DNA from: Clavibacter michiganensis subsp. tessellarius
GTDB taxonomy: Bacteria > Actinomycetota > Actinomycetes > Actinomycetales > Microbacteriaceae
DNA: 64,000 nt
Direction of reading: 5' to 3'
NCBI RefSeq assembly: GCF_021922985.1
Contig: NZ_CP040788.1
Location: 1,612,001 to 1,676,000, forward strand
In this document: positions 58,030-64,000 of the stretch, piece by piece
Layout: each line of letters begins with the position of its first letter
Numbering within the stretch: the stretch's first letter is position 1
Notes under the pieces: generated by a model
Databases searched by the model: none
What the model saw: only the letters and a program-made list of their open reading frames with translations
What the model was told of the DNA's origin: nothing
Program-made: the position numbers and the translations under genes

Positions 58030-59100
58030 ATGGCTGAACGAAATGCACCGATACCGATACCGCGACTGCTGCTGCACCTGACGGCCGGAGCCTTCATCGC
58101 CGGGGTGTTCTGGGTCGGTAGCTCGATAGCGTCGTTTCCGACGAATCCAGGCAGCGATGGATCACCACGATTCGACTGGGTCGCGAACGGCGGGACAGCG
58201 CTCGGCGAAACGACCGTCACCGGGATCCTGGCCTACACGGCAGTGGCTCTCGTGTTGTACGGGATCTCATTGGGTGGGCAGTCGTCGTTCGACAATGCGG
58301 ACCACCGGGCACGGGTCCGTCGCAGCATGGGTGTGGTCGGGCTGCTTGTAGCAATGGCCGCGATGGTGCTCGCTGTGTTCGCGATAGGCGCGGCCTGCGT
58401 GGATGCGATGGCCCGACCGTCGTTGGTGGTCGTGCTACCCATGACCGTGATCTGCTGGGCGTTGGGCATCGAGGTCGGTCGCTTCAACGTCGCCGACCGA
58501 GACACTCAGCTCCTGCGTGCGCGGTCCGACTTGGCGCGCATCCAGATCCAGCTGCGGGGACTTCTCCACCGGTCGAGACGGAGGGCCTTCGTGTACCTCG
58601 CGATAGCCGCTCACGTCGCACCTCTCGCGATCGCCTCCGCGGCGGTATTCGATGCCGCGCCATCGGTGAGGATGTTCAACTTCGCCTTCTCCTTTCTGGC
58701 GGCGTTCTTGAATCTCAGCTTCCTGGCGCACGCCAGCGCAGCCTCGCTCGTGGCGAGCCCCCGGATCCGGAGGGTGGGAGCGAGGGCGGGGTTCTACGGG
58801 ATGTACGCCGTGCTGGCCGCGCTGTTCAGCCTGTGCCTGTTCGTGGCGCAGCCCGAGGCTCCGCCTGTCTGGACGTTGGCTTTCACCTCGGCTCTGGCAC
58901 TCCTCCTGCCAACGCTGTTCCACAAGATCTTCATGCCGGAGTCGCGCCTGCGGGAGCTCTCCCTATCGACCGCCCTTGCCAGGATCTGCTTCAACGACCT
59001 GATGCAAGCTGAACGGAGAGCGGCGGAGCGCATCAGGGAGATCGAGGTGCGAGAGCGGGAGGAGCGGAGCACCATGCGCACGCTGCGGTTCAGAAGGTAG
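58030..59100 (+). CDS. Polytopic membrane protein, unknown, inserted between mazG and mfd
   Basis: A 356-aa membrane protein with about eight hydrophobic segments (near residues 13-34, 62-84, 99-125, 131-148, 187-210, 215-240, 252-272, 280-300) and a charged C-terminal helix rich in Arg and Glu (AERRAAERIREIEVREREE). Base composition is lower in GC than both neighbours, and it interrupts the usual mazG-mfd neighbourhood, pointing to acquisition. I recognise no family or motif. The start has only GGGACAG upstream. Confidence 0.7.
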   Translation: MAERNAPIPIPRLLLHLTAGAFIAGVFWVGSSIASFPTNPGSDGSPRFDWVANGGTALGETTVTGILAYTAVALVLYGISLGGQSSFDNADHRARVRRSMGVVGLLVAMAAMVLAVFAIGAACVDAMARPSLVVVLPMTVICWALGIEVGRFNVADRDTQLLRARSDLARIQIQLRGLLHRSRRRAFVYLAIAAHVAPLAIASAAVFDAAPSVRMFNFAFSFLAAFLNLSFLAHASAASLVASPRIRRVGARAGFYGMYAVLAALFSLCLFVAQPEAPPVWTLAFTSALALLLPTLFHKIFMPESRLRELSLSTALARICFNDLMQAERRAAERIREIEVREREERSTMRTLRFRR

Positions 59101-59286
59101 GACAAGGTCCACGCTCGGATGTCCGGGCGCGATTGACCCTGCCGGGACTCCGGCACGCCGGCTCCTCCGACGGCCAAGACCTCGTGATCGGCACGGGATG
59201 CGCAGCGGAGCGCACCGTCACCAGTGGCAGCCCCTGAGGCGATGCCCCGACCGACGCGTCGGCGGTCGGCGCGCGGCGGCCGCCGA

Positions 59287-62200
59287 TCACGCCTTCGGCG
59301 CCGACTCCTTCGCGGCCGGCGCCGGCTCCACCGTGAAGACGGCGTCGAGCAGCTGCCGCACCCAGTCCACGAGCTCGGCGTCGGGCAGCGGCTCGCCGTC
59401 GCGCTTGGGCAGCGGGACCGTCACGGCGTTGGTCTGCGCGAACAGCCTGCTGCCCGGGTACATGCGCTGGAGGCGCACCTGCTTGCTGTCGGCGAGGTCC
59501 GCGGGCGCGATGCGGAGGTTCGGCCCCATCGCGACGACCTCGCTGAGGCCGGCCCGCTGCGCCACGCGACGCAGGCGCGAGACCCGCACCAGGTTGTCGA
59601 CCTCGACGGGGGGCTCGCCGTAGCGGTCGGACAGCTCCTCGATGACCCGGTCGATCTGGTCGTCGGTCGCCGTGGGCGAGGCCGCCGTCGAGAGCTTCTG
59701 GTACGCCTCCAGGCGCAGCCGCTCGCTGTCCACGTACTCCTCGGGGATGTGCGCGTCGACCGGCAGCTCGAGCCGGAGCTCGGTCTGCCCCTCCGCGACG
59801 TCGCCGCGGAACGTGGAGACGGCCTCCCCGATCATCCGCAGGTAGAGGTCGAAGCCGACGCCCTGGATGTGGCCGGACTGCTCGCCGCCCAGCAGGTTGC
59901 CGGCGCCGCGGATCTCGAGGTCCTTGAGCGCGACCTGCATGCCCGAGCCCAGCTCGTTGTTCGCCGCGATGGTGGACAGCCGGTCGTGCGCCGTCTCGGA
60001 CAGCGGCTTGTCGGCGTCGTAGAGGAAGTACGCGTACGCGCGCTCCCGCCCGCGGCCGACGCGCCCGCGCAGCTGGTGCAGCTGGCTGAGGCCGTACTTG
60101 TCGGCCCGGTCGATGATGAGCGTGTTCGCGTTCGCGATGTCGAGGCCGGTCTCGATGATGGTCGTCGACACGAGCACGTCGAACTTGCGCTCCCAGAAGT
60201 CGACGATGACCTGCTCCAGCATCGCCTCGCTCATCTTGCCGTGGGCCACGGCGACGCGCGCCTCGGGCACGAGCTCCGCGAGCTCGGACGCGACCCGGTT
60301 GATGCTCGACACGCGGTTGTGCACGAAGAACACCTGGCCCTCGCGCAGCAGCTCGCGGCGGATCGCGGCGGCGATCTGCTTCTCGCTGTTCGGGCCCACG
60401 AACGTGAGGATCGGGTGCCGGTCCTCCGGCGGCGTGGCGAGCGTCGACATCTCGCGGATGCCCGTGACCGCCATCTCGAGCGTGCGCGGGATCGGCGTGG
60501 CCGACATCGCGAGGATGTCGACGTTGGCCTTGAGCTTCTTCAGCGCGTCCTTGTGCTCCACGCCGAACCGCTGCTCCTCGTCGATGATGACGAGCCCCAC
60601 GTCCTTGAACGCGATGCTGCCCGTGAGCAGGCGGTGCGTGCCGATGACCACGTCGACGGAGCCGTCCTCGAGCCCCTTGACGGTCTCGCGCGACTCCTTG
60701 TCGGTCTGGAAGCGGCTGAGCTGGCGCAGGTGGACGGGGAACCCGGCGAAGCGCTCGGAGAACGTCTCGAAGTGCTGCTTCACGAGGAGCGTCGTCGGCA
60801 CGAGCATCACGACCTGCTTGCCGTCCTGCACGGCCTTGAACGCGGCCCGCACGGCGATCTCGGTCTTGCCGAAGCCGACGTCGCCCGAGACGAGGCGGTC
60901 CATGGGGATGGGGCTCTCCATGTCGCGCTTGACCTCGTCGATGACGGTGAGCTGGTCGGGCGTCTCCATGAAGGGGAACGCCTCCTCGAGCTCGCGCTGC
61001 CACGGGGTGTCCGGGGGGAAGGAGTGCCCGCGCGACGCCATGCGCGCGGAGTACAGCTTCACGAGCTCGACCGCGATGTCGCGGACGGCCCGGCGCGCCT
61101 TGCCCTTGGCCGCGGCCCAGTCGCTGCCGCCCATCTTGCTGAGGGCCGGCTCCTCGCCGCCGACGTAGCGGCTGAGGAGGTCGAGCTGGTCGGTGGGCAC
61201 GAAGAGCTTGTCGCCCGGGTAGCCGCGCTTGGAGGGCGCGTACTCGATCACGAGGTACTCGCGCCGGGTCTTCACCGCGTTGCGGCCGCCCGAGGAGACC
61301 TCGCGCTGCGTCAGCTCCACGAACTTCCCGATGCCGTGGGTGGTGTGCACGACGTGGTCGCCGGTCTTGAGCTGCAGCGGATCCACCACGTTCTTGCGCC
61401 GGGTGGCGAGCTTCTTGACCTGGCGGCTGTCGTAGCCGGCGGCGCGCCCGTAGAACTCGCTCTCGGTGAGGAGCGCGAGCTTCACCTCGGGCATCTCGAA
61501 GCCCGCGTCGATGGCCGAGCGCAGCAGGTAGGCGATGCCGGGCTCGGGCGCGGCGGGGAACTCCTCGACCACGCGGGCCGGCACGCCCGCCTCGCGGAGC
61601 ACGGTGTCGGCGCGCTCGACGAGGCCGGATCCCTGGGCCACGACGCCCACGCTCCACCCGGCCGCGAGGCGCTCGCGCACGTGCTCGATGGCGCCGTCGG
61701 CGTTGCCCGCGAAGCTCGGCACCGGATCCGCGTCGATGCGGACGGTCATGACCTCGTCGATGCCGAGGTCCTCCGGCAGAACGTCGGTGGCCTGGAACCC
61801 GGACAGGGTCCACCAGCGGCGCGGGCCGCGGGCATCGCGCAGGCGGCCGAGCGAGAGGAAGTCGCCGGACGCGAGGTCGATGGGCGCCTGCGCGCCCGCG
61901 GTGGCGGCGTTCCACGCGGCGTCGAGGAACTCGCGGTTCGTGTCGGCGAGGCTCTGCGCGCGCGTGGAGACGCGCTCGGGCGAGACCACGGCGATGGCCG
62001 CGTCCACCGGCAGGTAGTGCGTGACGGGGACGAGCCTGTCGACGAGCGCGGGCGCCAGCGACTCCATGCCCTCCACCGGGATGCCCTCGGCGATCTTGGC
62101 GAGCATCTGCTGCAGGTTGGGGAACTCGTGCTGCATCTCGCGGGCGCGCTGGCGCACGGGCGCGCTCAGCAGCAGCTCGCGGCTCGGCGGCAGCTCGACC

Positions 62201-62919
62201 GAGTCGACCGTCTCCTCGAGCGAGCGCTGGTCGGCGACCGCGAAGGGCCGCATCTGGTCGACCTCGTCGCCGAAGAACTCGACGCGGACGGGGTGGTCGG
62301 AGACGGGCGGGAAGACGTCGAGGATGCCGCCGCGCACCGCGAACTCGCCGCGGCGCGTGACCATGTCGACGCGCGAGTACGCGAGGTCGACGAGGCGCAC
62401 GGCGAGCTCGGACAGGTCGTGGCCGCGGCTTCCGGTGGCGAGCTGCACGGGCGGCAGCTCGGTGAGGTTGTCGGCGACGGGCTGCAGGGCCGCCCGCACC
62501 GAGGCGACGATGACGAGCGGGCGCACCTGGTCGGCCGGCACCTCGCGGGCCCCCTGGCCGAGCGCGGCGTGCCACTGCTCCATGCGGCGGAGGGCGTGGA
62601 TGCGCTTGCCGACGATCTCGGCGCTCGGGCTGAGGCGCTCGTGCGGCAGGGTCTCCCAGGCCGGGAACTCGAGGATCTCGGCGTCCGGCAGCACGGCGTC
62701 GAGGCTGCGGCGCATGCCCTCCGACTCCCGGCCGGTGGCGGTGACGACGAGCAGGCACCCCGGGATGCCACGCTGGATGCGCTGGCGCAGGAGCCCCGCG
62801 AGCAGCGGCCCCTGGAGCCCCTCTGTGAGGGAGAAGTCGGCGTCGCGGGAGGCCGATGCGAGGGCGTCGTCGAACGTGGAGGCGCGCGAGAGCGCCGGGA
62901 TCAAGCCCTGGAGGATCAC
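59287..62919 (-). CDS. mfd: Transcription-repair coupling factor
   Basis: A 1210-aa Mfd that removes stalled RNA polymerase and recruits UvrA. The N-terminal UvrB-like region, the CarD-like RNA polymerase interaction domain (around GDHVVHTTHGIGKFVEL), the SF2 motor with Walker A SGDVGFGKTEIAVRAAF and IIDEEQRFGV, and the TRCF C-terminal domain are in order. GTG 62919 has TACGAT exactly 6 nt upstream on its strand (62926-62931), supporting this as the leaderless start. Length fits actinobacterial Mfd. Confidence 0.95.
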   Translation of the reverse strand: MILQGLIPALSRASTFDDALASASRDADFSLTEGLQGPLLAGLLRQRIQRGIPGCLLVVTATGRESEGMRRSLDAVLPDAEILEFPAWETLPHERLSPSAEIVGKRIHALRRMEQWHAALGQGAREVPADQVRPLVIVASVRAALQPVADNLTELPPVQLATGSRGHDLSELAVRLVDLAYSRVDMVTRRGEFAVRGGILDVFPPVSDHPVRVEFFGDEVDQMRPFAVADQRSLEETVDSVELPPSRELLLSAPVRQRAREMQHEFPNLQQMLAKIAEGIPVEGMESLAPALVDRLVPVTHYLPVDAAIAVVSPERVSTRAQSLADTNREFLDAAWNAATAGAQAPIDLASGDFLSLGRLRDARGPRRWWTLSGFQATDVLPEDLGIDEVMTVRIDADPVPSFAGNADGAIEHVRERLAAGWSVGVVAQGSGLVERADTVLREAGVPARVVEEFPAAPEPGIAYLLRSAIDAGFEMPEVKLALLTESEFYGRAAGYDSRQVKKLATRRKNVVDPLQLKTGDHVVHTTHGIGKFVELTQREVSSGGRNAVKTRREYLVIEYAPSKRGYPGDKLFVPTDQLDLLSRYVGGEEPALSKMGGSDWAAAKGKARRAVRDIAVELVKLYSARMASRGHSFPPDTPWQRELEEAFPFMETPDQLTVIDEVKRDMESPIPMDRLVSGDVGFGKTEIAVRAAFKAVQDGKQVVMLVPTTLLVKQHFETFSERFAGFPVHLRQLSRFQTDKESRETVKGLEDGSVDVVIGTHRLLTGSIAFKDVGLVIIDEEQRFGVEHKDALKKLKANVDILAMSATPIPRTLEMAVTGIREMSTLATPPEDRHPILTFVGPNSEKQIAAAIRRELLREGQVFFVHNRVSSINRVASELAELVPEARVAVAHGKMSEAMLEQVIVDFWERKFDVLVSTTIIETGLDIANANTLIIDRADKYGLSQLHQLRGRVGRGRERAYAYFLYDADKPLSETAHDRLSTIAANNELGSGMQVALKDLEIRGAGNLLGGEQSGHIQGVGFDLYLRMIGEAVSTFRGDVAEGQTELRLELPVDAHIPEEYVDSERLRLEAYQKLSTAASPTATDDQIDRVIEELSDRYGEPPVEVDNLVRVSRLRRVAQRAGLSEVVAMGPNLRIAPADLADSKQVRLQRMYPGSRLFAQTNAVTVPLPKRDGEPLPDAELVDWVRQLLDAVFTVEPAPAAKESAPKA

Positions 62920-63007
62920 CCGACGATCGTACGCGCCGCCGCCGACACGACCGGCGTCGTCCGCCGAGGGCGGACGGACCCACATCGGGCGGACGCCGGC
63001 GCGCGGA

Positions 63008-63595
63008 TCAGGACGCGGCGGTGTGGAAGCGCAGCTGCGCGGCGATGAGGCCGTCGGATGCGATCATCTCGATGGCGTCGGCCGCGTCCTCGAGCACGTT
63101 CGGCAGCACCTGCCGCTCGGTGGAGGAGAAGGGCTTGAGCACGAAGTCGGCGGCGTCCTGGCGGCCGGGCGGGCGGCCGATGCCGATGCGCACGCGCATG
63201 AAGTCCCCCGTCCCGGCGGAGGAGATGATGTCGCGGATCCCGTTGTGGCCGCCGTGCCCGCCACCCTGCTTGAGCTTCATCGCGTCGAACGGGATGTCGA
63301 GCTCGTCGTGCGCGACCACGAGCTGGGACGCCTCGAGAGAGAAGTACTTGAGGAGGTTCGCGACCGGGCCGCCGGACAGGTTCATGAAGGAGCTGGGCTT
63401 CGCGAGGATGAGCTTCGGCCCGCCGGGCACGGCACGTCCCTCCGCGACCTGCGCGTTGGCGCGGTGCGAGCGGAAGGTGGCGCGCATCCGGTCGGCGAGC
63501 ACGTCGAGCGCCATCTGCCCGACGTTGTGCCGGGTGCCCGCGTACTCCGGCCCGGGGTTGCCGAGGCCGACCACGAGCAGGGTCCGGTCGTCCAC
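63008..63595 (-). CDS. pth: Peptidyl-tRNA hydrolase
   Basis: A 195-aa Pth that recycles peptidyl-tRNA. The signature GLGNPGPEYAGTRHNVG includes the catalytic His; the KPSSFMNLSG and VVAHDELDIPF (Asp) motifs and GGHGGHNGIRDI are intact. GTG start with GAGGAGAG upstream. It follows rplY, from which it is separated by a hairpin and a run of 36-bp repeats that ends just before its ribosome binding site. Confidence 0.96.
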   Translation of the reverse strand: MDDRTLLVVGLGNPGPEYAGTRHNVGQMALDVLADRMRATFRSHRANAQVAEGRAVPGGPKLILAKPSSFMNLSGGPVANLLKYFSLEASQLVVAHDELDIPFDAMKLKQGGGHGGHNGIRDIISSAGTGDFMRVRIGIGRPPGRQDAADFVLKPFSSTERQVLPNVLEDAADAIEMIASDGLIAAQLRFHTAAS

Positions 63596-63716
63596 GTGCG
63601 CTCTCCTCGGTTCGTCGTGCGCATCCCTCGGACGCGCTCTTCTCGGTTCGTCGTGCGCATCCCTCGGACGCGCTCTTCTCGGTTCGTCGTGCGCATCCCT
63701 CGGACGCGCACTCCTC
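63596..63716. repeat. 36-bp tandem repeat upstream of pth
   Basis: Three head-to-tail 36-base units (63609-63644, 63645-63680, 63681-63716; the third has two mismatches), plus a partial unit at 63596-63608 that runs into the pth ribosome binding site. The unit contains GGTTCGTCGTGCGCATCCCT on the plus strand; on the minus strand each unit carries GAGGGATGCGC, a small ribosome-binding-site-plus-ATG look-alike. Confidence 0.9.
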
Positions 63717-63745
63717 GGTAGGTCGGTGCATCCGGGCGGATGCGC

Positions 63746-63794
63746 GGAGCCCGCCGGCCGCTGCCGGTGTCCCGGACGGCGGCCGACGGGCTCC
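63746..63794. terminator. Hairpin after rplY
   Basis: GGAGCCCG-C-CGGCCGC on the left pairs with its complement ending CGGGCTCC on the right with a few mismatches; located about 60 bases downstream of the rplY stop on the minus strand. Confidence 0.65.
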
Positions 63795-63852
63795 GTGGTG
63801 CTGTCGTGCTGTCGTGCTGGTGATGCGTGCGCGGCCGGGGCCGCGGCGGGTG

Positions 63853-64000
63853 CTACTTGTCGTCGCCCGACTGGTCGCCCGTGGCGCCCTCGTCGGTGAC
63901 GCCGACCTCGGCGTCGCCCTCGGCCACGACGTCCTCGTCGACCGCGTCGGTCGTGAGGTCGAGCTGGGGCACGGAGACCGCGAGGACGAGCGTCTCGGGG
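63853..64000 (-). CDS. rplY: 50S ribosomal protein L25 (partial, C-terminus)
   Basis: The last 48 codons of a bL25/Ctc-type ribosomal protein; the 5' part lies beyond the window. The visible part begins PETLVLAVSVPQLDL, the end of the conserved beta domain, and continues into an acidic, Asp/Glu/Gly-rich tail ending DQSGDDK. It lies upstream of pth in the same direction, as is usual. Confidence 0.9.
   Translation of the reverse strand, partial: PETLVLAVSVPQLDLTTDAVDEDVVAEGDAEVGVTDEGATGDQSGDDK

Noticed and set aside
63596..63716. CRISPR array
   Set aside because: The 36-bp units are contiguous, without unique spacers, and there are no cas genes.

Overview
The window looks like a piece of chromosome from a very high-GC actinobacterium of the family Microbacteriaceae, most likely Clavibacter or a close relative. 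The reasons are strong G/C bias at third codon positions, frequent GTG starts, mycothiol chemistry (mca), DUF3090, DUF4245, DUF4307, DUF501 and DUF6264 proteins, and gene neighbourhoods typical of the group (xseA-xseB, greA-mca, eno-divIC-DUF501, mfd-pth-rplY). GC content and taxonomy were judged by eye and were not computed.

Layout. 1-1335: DUF3090 and SCO1664-like pair. 1336-3469: an AT-richer islet with a two-gene cassette (cytosolic 303-aa protein, then a four-helix membrane protein) that resembles RexA/RexB of phage lambda. 3470-9887: ychF, an exonuclease, rmuC, fructose-bisphosphate aldolase, a DUF6264 protein and ispH. 9934-14389: xseA, xseB, DUF4245, carbonic anhydrase and fumarase. 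14468-17671: PhoH-like protein, polyprenyl diphosphate synthase and hemolysin III. 17696-21037: a glycerol-3-phosphate/sugar ABC importer without its own ATPase, behind a perfect 18-bp palindrome. 21194-22521: three small secreted proteins, two of them tandem paralogues, each with a near-identical terminator. 22628-29637: mca, DUF4307, greA, ilvA, AI-2E-type permease, YcaQ-like glycosylase and LemA. 29723-35195: a glycoside hydrolase family 1 protein lacking both catalytic glutamates, a large Ig-like/polytopic membrane protein and an amino-acid permease. 35293-43001: a Tat-exported ferritin-like protein, then a translationally coupled operon joining a GAF-PP2C phosphatase, a cellulose-synthase-like glycosyltransferase, a STAS protein, an RsbW-like ATPase and a GH26-acyltransferase fusion. 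43222-44370: an acyltransferase gene broken by an amber codon. 44447-49228: a small genomic island with no visible integrase, inserted at the 3' end of a tRNA and bounded by a 22-bp direct repeat. 49406-64000: housekeeping genes (NDH-2, a mycosin-like protease, DUF501, divIC, eno, hisS, mazG, mfd, pth, rplY) with one unknown membrane-protein gene inserted between mazG and mfd.

The most interesting parts are: (1) the 36.4-43.0 kb operon, which packages a complete phosphatase/STAS/kinase partner switch with a polysaccharide synthase and a polysaccharide-modifying enzyme but no sigma factor, and whose synthase carries about 150 extra residues just before its TED motif; (2) the RexAB-like cassette at 1.5-3.0 kb; and (3) a start-site grammar seen throughout, in which a TANNNT hexamer lies 6-7 nt before the start codon, pointing to many leaderless mRNAs and supporting small genes in the island.
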